Source of the DNA: Fischerella muscicola SAG 1427-1 = PCC 73103
GTDB taxonomy: Bacteria; Cyanobacteriota; Cyanobacteriia; Cyanobacteriales; Nostocaceae
Length of the DNA stretch: 60,512 nt
Assembly (NCBI RefSeq): GCF_000317245.1
Contig: NZ_AJLJ01000195.1
Span: 1 to 60,512, forward strand
Direction: 5' to 3'
Shown here: piece by piece, positions 33,438 through 42,516 of the stretch
Position numbering within the stretch: position 1 is the stretch's first letter
Layout of the letters: each line of letters begins with the position of its first letter
Notes under the pieces: generated by a model
Told to the model about the DNA's origin: nothing
Database searches by the model: none
The model's input: only the letters and a program-made list of their open reading frames with translations
Program-made: the position numbers and the translations under genes

Positions 33438-33657
33438 AAACTATTTGTAAATGAGATTGCTAAGGAATATAACACATATTCTAATTTTAATTAAAAGTAG
33501 GCAATTATCAATAAAAGTGGGGGAAATTAATAATTTTCCCCTTCCGAGATCAATAAAATTTTAGAAGCTAAAAGATACTGCTTTTAAAATTCAATATGTT
33601 AAAACACACTTTTTGTTCACAAAAAAATTAGGAATTTTGAACAAAAATCCTCTGATC

Positions 33658-36312
33658 ATGTATCAACCATTAGAAAACCGCTGGCGTCAAGATTTAGAAA
33701 TCAAAAGAATTCCCCAAGTAGGGAAAACACCTGTATGTTATCAAGTTAAAGTTCCAGGCTCTGAGCAAATTTTTGAATTTGGGTTAGAAGAATATTTCCT
33801 CTGTCAATCAATGAATGGAGTAGCGACTCCTGCGGAAATTGTAGATAAATTTCAATCGCGTTTTCAGGTTCTGATTACTGAGGCAGATTTTCTGCAATTT
33901 ACTCATCAAATAGCAGAGTTTAATCTGATCGAATCATTTACAAGTGCAGAAAATGTACAAGATGATTTACAGCAAAAATTACCATTACCAGATATCAGAA
34001 GTCAAGAATCTGATAAATCATCATCTAATTTTAAGTTTGCTAAGAGAGAAAAGAAAAATAAAAAGGAGCAAGTTTATTTATGGTATGCTGACCATCCTCA
34101 TCATTTTTTTGCAATCCTGAAAAATATTTTTCAACCTTTCGGCATATTATTTAAAATTTTAATTTGGGGATTAATACCTGGTGTTCCTATTGCTTTTTTA
34201 ACTTTATTTCATAATCAATTTGATTTTTGGTCTGACTATCTTGATGTCAGCAAGTCATGGTCTTATTTAGCAACTTATATATTTAATCTCATTTTTGCAT
34301 CTCTAACAGCTAAGGTGGCTCAGGGTATTGTTTTCACATCTTATGGTGGCACAGTTAGCAAGTTTGGTATGGTTCTCGCTGGTGGATTTTTACCCCGCTT
34401 TTATATTGATAGAGAGGCCATATGGAAACTCCAGCGTCCGAAACAGCTGTGGACACTAGCAACTCCTGTAATCGCCAGACCTGTTTTATTTGTTTGGAGT
34501 ATTTTGATATGGTATTTTCATCGTGAAACAGGAACGCAATTAAGCAATTATGCACTTCTGCTTGCCCACGCTAGCTTTATAGATTTTTTACTAGATGCAA
34601 GCCCTCTTTGGCCTTCTGATGGTTATGTATGGACGACTGCTTATTTTCGTCTACCACCTGATTTATTTCAAAGGTCTTTTTTAATTTGGCAGATGCTGCT
34701 GAACCGCCGTCCTTTACCTAAATCATTATCTAATAAACAAAAATTAGGACTGCAACTATTTTTTATCGGAGCAGCAATTTTTACACTATTAATGCTCTTT
34801 ATTATTATTTCTTCTACTGCTCATGGTTTAGCAGCAAACTTTTCTGGTCTTTTCGGTAATGGTACAGGTTATATAATTTTGTTCGCCTTGTTGGTGCTAG
34901 CTTTACGCCAACCAGTATCTAGAGTTTTGAAAAACAAAAATAATTTACTAACAAAAAATATGGTTACATCAGCAAAAGAATCGGCATACCCAAATGAAAA
35001 AATCGGTAAATCTTGGTTTAGTACGGTTTTAAAAGGACTAACTATGGTTGGTGGTGGTGTAGTTCTTTTATTACCATACCCTTACCGTTCTGGTGGTCAA
35101 ATTAAATTAACAACTTCCAAACAACAGCAAATGCAAGCTGAGGTGGATGGAAAAATTACACGAGTTTTTTTCAAAGGTGGTGATGGTACTTGGGTAAAAG
35201 CTGGAACTGTAGTTGCGGTGATGGAATCTCCTGAAGTAAACAATGAATTTTCTAAAACACAAGAGCAGATAAACTCTCGACAAGCCGATTTAAGAAAACA
35301 ACAAGCTGAATTGAGTCAACTATTATCTACTCCTAAAAAAGAAGATGTGGATTTAGCTCAACAGCAAGTAGAAGTTGCCAAACAACAAATGGAAACTTCT
35401 AAACAAAAAGTAAAAGTTGCAGAACAACAAATAGAGGTATCTAAAAAATCACTTCTGACTGCTATTAGTAAATCAGAATTTAGCATTCGCGAAGCTGAGA
35501 GATTTAAGTATTTGTTACAACAAGGTGCTTATTCTCAACAACAATATGAGGATGCTAATAGGCGTGCTACAACAGAAATTAATACAGCTGAAGAAATTAA
35601 GCAGGATATAGAAAAAGCAAAACAAAGTTTACAAGAAGCTAAAGAAGATGTGTTAGTAAAATTACAAAATGTCAGACAAGTAGAGGCTAATTTAAATCTA
35701 GTTAAAAGTGGGCCATATCCACAGGAAATTGAAGCTGCTCGTGAGGAATTAGTAGCAACAAATGCAGAGATTCAACGCCTCAGACAAGAACTAAAGTATC
35801 TCAATAATAAGATGAGGCGTACTATATTAAAAATGCCATTTGATGGATATATTGCAACTTCAGAATTGCAGCAAAAAGTAGGTATGTATCTGGAGCAAGG
35901 TGATACATTTGCTACTGTAGAAAATTCTCGTAATGTTTATGGAGAATTACAAATACCCGAATATGAAGTAAGCGAAATCATATCTAATGGAAAGGTTGAA
36001 GTGAAATTATCTGCATATCCAAATGAACCTTTTATTGGTCGTGTAGTTTCAATCCAACCTGTGACAACAACTGATGACTCGTTGAACAAAACTTCTACTA
36101 GTGCAGAATCAGGTAAAACAGTAGAATCTTCAAATCCAAATTCTGGTCAAGTTGTCAAGGTAGTAGTAGAGATTCCCAAAACTGACAAAATATTAAAATC
36201 TGGCATGTCTGGATATGCAAAAATTGAGGGTAGAACTATGCCAGTTATCCTCGCTTTTACTCGTCCAATTGTGCGATTTATTCAAATTGAAATGTGGTCA
36301 TGGATACCTTAA
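33658..36312 (+). CDS. Membrane fusion protein: inactive M50-like domain plus HlyD-type adaptor
   Basis: 884 residues from ATG 33658 (MYQPLENRWRQDLEIKRI); an in-frame TTG at 33613 is less likely. N-terminal PqqD-like domain (about 10-100), six or so TM helices (about 150-470) resembling the M50-type domain of some HlyD-like proteins, then a HlyD adaptor (about 480-880): barrel-sandwich half MQAEVDGKITRVFFKGGDG, long coiled coil (about 530-700), second half MPFDGYIATSELQQKVGMYL. The zinc motif expected at HExxH reads TAKVAQGIVF and the second site keeps only DGY, so peptidase activity is probably lost. No ABC ATPase is adjacent. Likely role: moving the product across the envelope. Confidence 0.75.
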   Translation: MYQPLENRWRQDLEIKRIPQVGKTPVCYQVKVPGSEQIFEFGLEEYFLCQSMNGVATPAEIVDKFQSRFQVLITEADFLQFTHQIAEFNLIESFTSAENVQDDLQQKLPLPDIRSQESDKSSSNFKFAKREKKNKKEQVYLWYADHPHHFFAILKNIFQPFGILFKILIWGLIPGVPIAFLTLFHNQFDFWSDYLDVSKSWSYLATYIFNLIFASLTAKVAQGIVFTSYGGTVSKFGMVLAGGFLPRFYIDREAIWKLQRPKQLWTLATPVIARPVLFVWSILIWYFHRETGTQLSNYALLLAHASFIDFLLDASPLWPSDGYVWTTAYFRLPPDLFQRSFLIWQMLLNRRPLPKSLSNKQKLGLQLFFIGAAIFTLLMLFIIISSTAHGLAANFSGLFGNGTGYIILFALLVLALRQPVSRVLKNKNNLLTKNMVTSAKESAYPNEKIGKSWFSTVLKGLTMVGGGVVLLLPYPYRSGGQIKLTTSKQQQMQAEVDGKITRVFFKGGDGTWVKAGTVVAVMESPEVNNEFSKTQEQINSRQADLRKQQAELSQLLSTPKKEDVDLAQQQVEVAKQQMETSKQKVKVAEQQIEVSKKSLLTAISKSEFSIREAERFKYLLQQGAYSQQQYEDANRRATTEINTAEEIKQDIEKAKQSLQEAKEDVLVKLQNVRQVEANLNLVKSGPYPQEIEAAREELVATNAEIQRLRQELKYLNNKMRRTILKMPFDGYIATSELQQKVGMYLEQGDTFATVENSRNVYGELQIPEYEVSEIISNGKVEVKLSAYPNEPFIGRVVSIQPVTTTDDSLNKTSTSAESGKTVESSNPNSGQVVKVVVEIPKTDKILKSGMSGYAKIEGRTMPVILAFTRPIVRFIQIEMWSWIP

Positions 36313-36377
36313 TTTTTTATTTGAATTTTAAAGTTTATTCCTATAAAATCAAGTAAATAAAATTTTAGGATGTAGCT

Positions 36378-36905
36378 ATGAATGTCGAGCGAATTTATGG
36401 TTCGAGTAACTTAGAGGAAATCAGACAACGACAAGCTCAAATGAAATATCGTAGACTCTGGCTGAAAACTTTAATAGATGAGACTCAGCTAGAAATTGAA
36501 TCACTTCCATATCTTAAGGAGCAAATAACAATAGCTCAAAAAAATCAAAAAACTACTTCTGTCTCTAAAATTTTAGGATTTATAAAAGGAATAATATCTA
36601 ATTCTGAAGTAGAGGTGATAGAGGAAAATAACAATATTTATCATCGAGGCACTATGCTGGAATTTATTGATGGGCTATCTGATTTCGCTCTGGAAGTTGA
36701 TTTGAATTTATCAACAGTAGCAGAAATTGAAAAGCATGAAGAAAAACTTAATTACCGTGCATCTTGGTTGAAACATTTATTAAAGATAACAGAAAGAGAA
36801 TTAAATTTAATTTCTATGACAGAGGAGCAAGAACAAAGTAATAGCAATAATATGACTGACATTAGCGATAGCTCGAAAACAATCTTGAAAATGTTGAGTT
36901 CATAA
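36378..36905 (+). CDS. Hypothetical helical protein with an internal duplication
   Basis: 175 residues, no family recognised. Two similar helical segments: about 11-44 (EIRQRQAQMKYRRLWLKTLI and following) and about 116-150 (EIEKHEEKLNYRASWLKHLL and following). They share the pattern EIxxxxxxxxYRxxWLKxLxxxTxxEL. No signal or TM segment; strongly charged with a low-complexity Ser/Asn tail. RBS GGATG precedes the ATG. Lies 65 nt after the HlyD fusion, so probably the same transcript; it may bind the coiled coil of that protein. Confidence 0.6.
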   Translation: MNVERIYGSSNLEEIRQRQAQMKYRRLWLKTLIDETQLEIESLPYLKEQITIAQKNQKTTSVSKILGFIKGIISNSEVEVIEENNNIYHRGTMLEFIDGLSDFALEVDLNLSTVAEIEKHEEKLNYRASWLKHLLKITERELNLISMTEEQEQSNSNNMTDISDSSKTILKMLSS

Positions 36906-36985
36906 TCTGGAATTATCAAGAAATATATTCACAAATTAAGTCAATATTTATTAGTACTTTCATTTATCGGATTCAGGAAGTAAAT

Positions 36986-38191
36986 GTGAAGAATAAAATT
37001 TTATTAAAAGTGCCAATAACTCGATGTTTTGCCCTATTTATGCCAATAGTTTTGTTGATATTTCCGGCTGTGACTGCTTGTTCTTCTAAATTGAATAATA
37101 ATCACGTGTTTGCTCAATCTTCGTCAACCTCACAAAGTGATGCTCGTGATCATATAGCATCTACATATACATCTAATCAGCCTTCTTACAATGTGGCGAT
37201 CGCAGATAATCTAATACTCAGAGATTTACAGCGTCAGCGTCAAATACCCATTAAAGTTTCTTATCCAGAAGCACAAGGCAAGTTTCCCGTAATTATCTTT
37301 TCTCATGGCACCGGAGCTTCCAAGGATGACTACCCTGCTTTAACCCGTTTTTGGGCGAGTAAAGGATATATCTGCATTCAGCCTACCCATGCTGATTCCA
37401 TTGCTTTGAAAAAGCAACAAGGAGACTCTACTAACTTTAACGAAGCTGTTCGCGAAATTCTCACCGATTCCCAAGGATGGAAAGATCGGGCTGCTGATAT
37501 ATCTTTTATTATTCGTACTTTGAACATACTGGAGCTGAAAGTACCTGAGTTGAAAGGTAAGATGGATGACCAACGTATTGGTGTTGGTGGTCATTCCTAT
37601 GGCGCTTATACTGCTCAGTTGATTGGCGGAGCTACCATCGATATCCCAGGAGGAGCGAAAGGCCAAAGTTTCACAGATCCGCAAGTACGGGCGATCTTGT
37701 TACTATCTCCTCAAGGAAGTGGTCAGCAGGGACTGACTCGCAACTCTTGGGCAAATCTTAAACTACCAATGATGACGATGACTGGTTCTAGAGACAGAGG
37801 CGCTCAAGGACAGGGATCAGAATGGAAAGAGGAACCATTTAAGTATTCTCCTGCGGGTGATAAATATCTTGTTTTTATACAAGGAGCCACTCATTTCTCC
37901 TTTAGTGGTAGACTCGCTCAAGGCGGAGACGAGGCTCAAACTCCACTTCAAAGGCGACCCGGTTGGAGATTACGAGAACGCTTCGGTGGCGGACAAGGTG
38001 GTGGTTTGGGCGTTCGCAGACGTTTCGGTGGCGCTCAACAACAAGAAGAAAATATCTTCAATTATGTGAAAGTTGCCAGTGTGAGTTTTTGGGATGCCTA
38101 TTTGAAACAAGATAGTCAAGCCAAGAATTATCTGAAGTCTGATGGATTGAAGGCTGATAGCAATGGTGATGTCTCCATTTCTTCTAAGTAA
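36986..38191 (+). CDS. Alpha/beta-hydrolase lipoprotein (chlorophyllase / PAF-acetylhydrolase-like)
   Basis: 401 residues, GTG start at 36986 fixed by CAGGAAG five bases upstream (the nearby ATG hits a stop at once). Lipoprotein signal with lipobox VTAC (Cys at about 32). Hydrolase domain: FPVIIFSHGTGASKDDYPAL (oxyanion loop), nucleophile Ser in GGHSYGAYTAQL, TGSRDRG (Asp region), GATHFSFSG (His). An Arg/Gly-rich insertion (about 318-355, RLRERFGGGQGGGLGVRRRF) follows the His. Probably a lipid esterase on the periplasmic side of a membrane. Last gene before the terminator. Confidence 0.82.
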   Translation: MKNKILLKVPITRCFALFMPIVLLIFPAVTACSSKLNNNHVFAQSSSTSQSDARDHIASTYTSNQPSYNVAIADNLILRDLQRQRQIPIKVSYPEAQGKFPVIIFSHGTGASKDDYPALTRFWASKGYICIQPTHADSIALKKQQGDSTNFNEAVREILTDSQGWKDRAADISFIIRTLNILELKVPELKGKMDDQRIGVGGHSYGAYTAQLIGGATIDIPGGAKGQSFTDPQVRAILLLSPQGSGQQGLTRNSWANLKLPMMTMTGSRDRGAQGQGSEWKEEPFKYSPAGDKYLVFIQGATHFSFSGRLAQGGDEAQTPLQRRPGWRLRERFGGGQGGGLGVRRRFGGAQQQEENIFNYVKVASVSFWDAYLKQDSQAKNYLKSDGLKADSNGDVSISSK

Positions 38192-38353
38192 TGTTAGTAT
38201 AGGATCATTCGGTGACGTTATTTGCTTGATAAATCCCTTGTCACAGCATTAACACACCAGCAACAAACTATTGGCATACCAGGGTGATACTACTTGTATT
38301 TGGTAAGTGCGATCGCACCTATCAAATACATAATTATTTTTCGTAAAAGTAGG

Positions 38354-38386
38354 TCTCTCCTGGAAATATTCAGGAGAGAATTTTTT
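38354..38386 (+). terminator. Intrinsic terminator of the megasynthase operon
   Basis: Perfect 9-bp stem TCTCTCCTG/CAGGAGAGA (38354-38362, 38371-38379) with an 8-nt AT-rich loop, followed by ATTTTTT. It is the first strong plus-strand terminator I found after the operon head at 17735. Confidence 0.85.
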
Positions 38387-38393
38387 ATCTTAA

Positions 38394-38427
38394 GTTTGTA
38401 GTGAAGACTTTAGTCCTGACTACAAAC
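38394..38427. repeat. Modular palindromic repeat, single-hairpin form
   Basis: GTTTGTAGT (38394-38402) and ACTACAAAC (38419-38427) enclose AAGACTTTAGTCCT. Same family as 3304-3358 and 6079-6134. It ends five bases before the sulfotransferase stop codon. Confidence 0.75.
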
Positions 38428-38431
38428 ACTC

Positions 38432-39337
38432 TTACTCATATCCCAATTCTTGAGCCATCTTGATTACTTCAGGGGTAAAGCCTTGATGATCTGGGCGCCA
38501 AGGTAAAGCTCCCTCAAGATGGCTGGGTTTGATGGTAGAAGCACGATAGCCAGGTGATTTGAGAAAGTTGGGGTCGTTGCCTAATTGAGCGCCGTAGGGT
38601 CCCAAGCAAGCATAAGGAGAGTTTTCAGGATGCAACATGACTTCATAGATTGAATCATCCCAGGAAAGATTTAACCATTTGCATAGTTGTTCAAAATGTG
38701 ATCGAGGATCACTTAACATATCTTCTCCTCGCAAGCGCATTTGTTGTTGAACGGGAATAGTACTTAAAAACTCCAAAATATTGCACTGCATTTTGTACCA
38801 GGAAACTTGAGGATCAACAGTGGGTGGATCTGTAGAATAGTCAATAGAATTAGCAAGTATAGCCATTAACCCATCAGCAATATTCATGATGGATTTTCCT
38901 TGAGTTCTGGGATGACGCACAAGATGCAAATAATAAGCATTGGGAAAATAGTGGCGCATCCGGTTGAGAATATCTAAGTCAGTTGAATATGCCGGACTTT
39001 TATCTACAATGCGTAGTGGTGCTACTTTGCGACTCAGTTCCAAATATACTTCCCCTGTAGTCCAATGCAGCCTGGTCAATACCCAACGCCGTGCCATTTC
39101 TACTGATAGAATAGTTTGCTCGCCTGCATAGAGTTGAGCCACAGTACGCAACAAACCATGCATCTGAAACTGACGTACCCCCTTCAATCTATCTAACAGT
39201 TGTTCCAGAGTTTCGGTAATGAATAAATTTAGTTCTGGCATCCCGTAAGCTTCAGGATGCTGACCTAGCATAGCGCAAATTAAAGATGTAAAAGAACGTG
39301 GGGAACCCAGAATAAATAGAGGTGGAGGTACGGACAT
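38432..39337 (-). CDS. PAPS-dependent sulfotransferase family protein
   Basis: 301 residues from ATG 39337 (a TTG three bases earlier is the alternative). 5'-phosphosulfate loop FILGSPRSFTSLICAMLG at about 7-24 and 3'-phosphate-binding region HLVRHPRTQGKSIMNI at about 138-155, both typical of the sulfotransferase family. RGEDMLSDPRSHFEQLCKWL near the C-terminus also fits (RYEDL-like). It lacks a TM segment and should be cytoplasmic. It lies 10 nt behind the Asp-box protein gene, probably one operon. With cysC in the same locus it suggests sulfation of the lipid product; the acceptor is unknown. Confidence 0.85.
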   Translation of the reverse strand: MSVPPPLFILGSPRSFTSLICAMLGQHPEAYGMPELNLFITETLEQLLDRLKGVRQFQMHGLLRTVAQLYAGEQTILSVEMARRWVLTRLHWTTGEVYLELSRKVAPLRIVDKSPAYSTDLDILNRMRHYFPNAYYLHLVRHPRTQGKSIMNIADGLMAILANSIDYSTDPPTVDPQVSWYKMQCNILEFLSTIPVQQQMRLRGEDMLSDPRSHFEQLCKWLNLSWDDSIYEVMLHPENSPYACLGPYGAQLGNDPNFLKSPGYRASTIKPSHLEGALPWRPDHQGFTPEVIKMAQELGYE

Positions 39338-39347
39338 CAACGCAAAT

Positions 39348-40682
39348 TTAATTTGGTACTACTGGTTCTCTAGCAAGCTGCAAAGTATTAGTAGGAATAC
39401 TATGATTCAAAACTTGAGATGTATTGTCTAGTTTCAAATTATAGTAGAGTAACCTTTGTTTGCCATCCATAACAAATTGTTGAAGAATGGGAAGCCATGA
39501 TCCTACTTTTGCTGGTGCTTCAATTCTTGGACGTGTAAAGTCTGCTGATGTGTTCAGAAACTCTTGTCTTGGGCGTACTAATAGTGTGCTAGTGGGGAAA
39601 GTTTTACCATAATCGGAGCTTTGCAATACTCTCACAAAACTCTGTTGGTTATATGAGATAAATAATCTATTATTCTCTGATACAGTTGCTTGCACATAAG
39701 CAACCGAAGAATCATTTGTCAGTATTCTTGGAGTATCCCAACTTTGATTTTGCCGATCAAATCTTAGATATAATAACTTTCCTTGATCTCGTGTGGGGAC
39801 ATGGATATTTTCGAGTTGATCAACAACTACGTTGAAATGACTAGCATAAGGATCTCTATCAGAGCCTGGTTGATGTTGAAATAATACCTGTTCTGGCCAA
39901 GGTGTATTTAGTGACCAGTCATTCATCCGATATGCCCAGTTAATTGTATCTTGATTTGTATAAACAACACCAATCCTATCTGATAATCTGACCAGTTTTG
40001 CGCTTTTTGCTCTTGATGAATTTACTGTTCCCAGAGTTAGTCCAGTATCTTGCCATGATGTACCATTAGTAGTGCTATATAAAGTTTTTATCTCAAACTG
40101 ATTTGTATTTAAATTCTGTCGAATCAAAGCAATCCAGAAGCGATTATCATTATCTACTGCTAGAGTTGCATTGCTAGCAATATAATTAGCATCTTCATAC
40201 ACTAAGTTTGTTTGAATGGTTTGCCAAGTCTTATTTGTTGCATTGTAATTGAGGATGGAAAAGTAGATTTTACCTGTAGAGGAACTATAAGTTAAAAATA
40301 GGTTACTGTTGGACAAAAATCCATCAGGAGTTGACTCTTCATTCGTATTACTGATTCTACTCATAGCTTTCCATGTAGCACCATAGTCAAAGCTAGAATA
40401 AAGCACTAAGCTACTATTTGTAGAATTATTTCCCTCGTTAATTATTAAATGCATTCCACCATCTTCAGTGAACCACATACGTTCTTGATGTCTGTAAGAA
40501 ATCATTCGTTCTGATGAACTCTGAAGATTAGTAACCTTACCAGAAACAATATTCGTATTGTTCTGTGAATATTTTACCTTTTCTAGTGAATATTTATGGT
40601 TTTTAGTGGAACTAAATGCCGGATGATAAGGAGATACTAGTAATAGTAAACTTACAAAAAATAACGTATTTTTTATTTTCAT
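39348..40682 (-). CDS. Secreted Asp-box (BNR) beta-propeller protein
   Basis: 444 residues. Signal peptide at 1-24 (FFVSLLLLVSPYHPAFSS). At least three Asp-box motifs: SSFDYGATWKAM, STTNGTSWQDTG and SSDYGKTFPTS (S-x-D/N-x-G-x-T-W/F), plus the matching neighbouring strands. The fold is that of sialidases, but I do not see the full arginine triad, so a glycan-binding or structural role is as likely. Exported and co-transcribed with the sulfotransferase, it may act on the sulfated product or on the surface polysaccharide. Confidence 0.7.
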   Translation of the reverse strand: MKIKNTLFFVSLLLLVSPYHPAFSSTKNHKYSLEKVKYSQNNTNIVSGKVTNLQSSSERMISYRHQERMWFTEDGGMHLIINEGNNSTNSSLVLYSSFDYGATWKAMSRISNTNEESTPDGFLSNSNLFLTYSSSTGKIYFSILNYNATNKTWQTIQTNLVYEDANYIASNATLAVDNDNRFWIALIRQNLNTNQFEIKTLYSTTNGTSWQDTGLTLGTVNSSRAKSAKLVRLSDRIGVVYTNQDTINWAYRMNDWSLNTPWPEQVLFQHQPGSDRDPYASHFNVVVDQLENIHVPTRDQGKLLYLRFDRQNQSWDTPRILTNDSSVAYVQATVSENNRLFISYNQQSFVRVLQSSDYGKTFPTSTLLVRPRQEFLNTSADFTRPRIEAPAKVGSWLPILQQFVMDGKQRLLYYNLKLDNTSQVLNHSIPTNTLQLAREPVVPN

Positions 40683-41053
40683 TTTTTGTTTTCAATGTTG
40701 TGAATTTTTATGTCTATATGTAGCGACACCTGTATAAAATCCCCTATGAGCAGAGGCTATTTATTAAGTGGCATATACAATCACTCCCAAGTCAAAATAA
40801 CTTGAGAGTTACCTATCCTAACGGTAGATGTTTGATGAAACCCTTTAACTTTAATTAGAAATATTTAAATTTTTTCTGTTTGATTGAGAGCAGAATATAA
40901 AATTTACTCTTCAACGATAAAGTTTATACTGAGTTAAACAAAATTTCGCTAAAGCTTTTTTCAGAGTAATAAAGATTACATAAAATTTTCAGTTTGGAAG
41001 CTTTACATAACTTTGTTTATCTAGTTTGCATAGACCGTTGGAGTAATTTTTGG
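40683..41053. promoter_or_regulatory. Divergent upstream region
   Basis: 370 bp, AT-rich, between the minus-strand Asp-box gene and the plus-strand hydrolase. No ORF and no distinctive repeat. Promoters for both directions are expected here but none could be fixed. Confidence 0.4.
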
Positions 41054-42256
41054 ATGATTCGCTACTTAGCCCCACTTGTATTCATAATTTTCTTTATATG
41101 TCCGAATCTTTGTGCTTGTTCATTGGGAACTTTTCAAAAAAATGTATTAAAAAATACTAATAATCAATCTAACTCAGGAGCTGCGATCGCTCAAGTCACA
41201 GATAAAGAATGCGCTAATGCTGTCTTACCGATCACAACAGGATATGGTAGCGATGGTTCTCGTCGCGTAGTTACCGAAACTTTCGTTCATCCCCAATGGC
41301 CAAGAGAAAAAGTTTATGTATTTCATCCTGCTAATAACTCATCACCTGCTCCAGTAATATTTTTTTCTCATGCTTATGCTGCCACTTCACCGCAATACTA
41401 CGCAAAGCTCATAGAACATATTGTCAGTCGGGGTTATGTAGTAGTTTATTCTCCATATAAGACTTTGCGAGCAAGTCACTCCCAAAGGTATGCCTTACTT
41501 TGGAGTGGATTTGCAACCGCCACTGCTAAATATGGCAAATTTATGGACTTAACAAAAGTAGGTTTTGTGGGACATTCTTTTGGTGGCGGTGCAACTCCCG
41601 CAATGGCTTATAAGGGATTGGTAGAAAAACGATGGGGAAGTAAAGCAGCATTTGTTTATATCATGGCTCCTTGGTATTCCTTTGAGATTACCCAGCAGCA
41701 AATGAAACGTTTTCCGAAACAGACAAATCTGCTAGTTCAGGTTTACCAAGACGATAAGATCAATGACCATCGTATGGCGATCGATTTATTTAAGACTATT
41801 AACGTCCCTCAAAAAGCTTATATGATTCTACAGTCTGCAAGTTCTCAAAATTGCCAGCTAACCGCAGATCATTTTGTGCCTTTGACTTCTGGAAACAATG
41901 GTAGAGTGGACGGACTGGATTACTTTGGGGTTTACCGTATATTTGATGCGTTAGCCGATTATTCATTTAATGGTAATCAAAATGGTAAACAAATAATTTT
42001 CGGTAAGACCAATAATACTGAACAACAAACTACAGTTAATTCGACTGATGGCAAATTAGTAATGAGGCTTACTTACAGTAACAATCCCCAACCCATCAAG
42101 AGTGAAGATTATTATAGATTTCCTCAAAATCAACAATCTCGTTACAGTAACGCCACCGAAAGTGTGATTGATTCTGCTGGTAATACACAGAATAACGACA
42201 CTCGCAGAAGAGGTCGAAGACGGTTATTTTGTGGGTTTATTAGAAGCTGTAATTGA
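41054..42256 (+). CDS. Exported alpha/beta hydrolase (chlorophyllase/dienelactone-hydrolase-like)
   Basis: 400 residues from ATG 41054 (MIRYLAPLVFIIFFICPNLCACS), which puts a hydrophobic signal and possible lipobox (LCAC) at the N-terminus; a TTG at 40994 would bury it. Hydrolase motifs: PVIFFSHAYAATSPQYY, nucleophile Ser in GFVGHSFGGGATPAMA, QVYQDDKINDHRM (Asp region), ADHFVPLTSG (His). Very basic C-terminus (TRRRGRRRLFCGFIRSCN). It resembles the hydrolase at 36986 in layout, suggesting two related envelope esterases in one locus. Confidence 0.75.
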   Translation: MIRYLAPLVFIIFFICPNLCACSLGTFQKNVLKNTNNQSNSGAAIAQVTDKECANAVLPITTGYGSDGSRRVVTETFVHPQWPREKVYVFHPANNSSPAPVIFFSHAYAATSPQYYAKLIEHIVSRGYVVVYSPYKTLRASHSQRYALLWSGFATATAKYGKFMDLTKVGFVGHSFGGGATPAMAYKGLVEKRWGSKAAFVYIMAPWYSFEITQQQMKRFPKQTNLLVQVYQDDKINDHRMAIDLFKTINVPQKAYMILQSASSQNCQLTADHFVPLTSGNNGRVDGLDYFGVYRIFDALADYSFNGNQNGKQIIFGKTNNTEQQTTVNSTDGKLVMRLTYSNNPQPIKSEDYYRFPQNQQSRYSNATESVIDSAGNTQNNDTRRRGRRRLFCGFIRSCN

Positions 42257-42308
42257 CACCAAGTACAAGTTTGCATAGAGTCATAGTTTTTTAAACGCAG
42301 AGAGACGC

Positions 42309-42482
42309 GGGAGCATCCCAAATGTTCAAAAAACGCCTGCGATTGAAATCGCAGTCTCATAGTGAAAGTCTGCTTTAAGCAGACTACTTGATTTTATAAA
42401 GTCGTCTTCAGACGACTTGCGCTATTAGCAAAGGGTTTAAACCCTTTGCTTTGCGGTATTTTGAAAAAATTGGGATGCTCCC
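42309..42482. mobile_element. MITE-like element with perfect 13-bp terminal inverted repeats
   Basis: Terminal repeats GGGAGCATCCCAA (42309-42321) and TTGGGATGCTCCC (42470-42482) are exact reverse complements. Inside stand four palindromes in a row: 42337-42354 (CTGCGATT/AATCGCAG), 42367-42385 (AGTCTGCTT/AAGCAGACT), 42399-42418 (AAGTCGTCT/AGACGACTT) and 42428-42449, a perfect 22-bp palindrome centred on TTTAAA. No coding capacity. It sits inside another repeat (CAGAGAGACGCGG / CAGAGACGCAAAG). Confidence 0.75.
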
Positions 42483-42516
42483 AGAGACGCAAAGTCAGCG
42501 CAGAGGTTCGCAGAGG

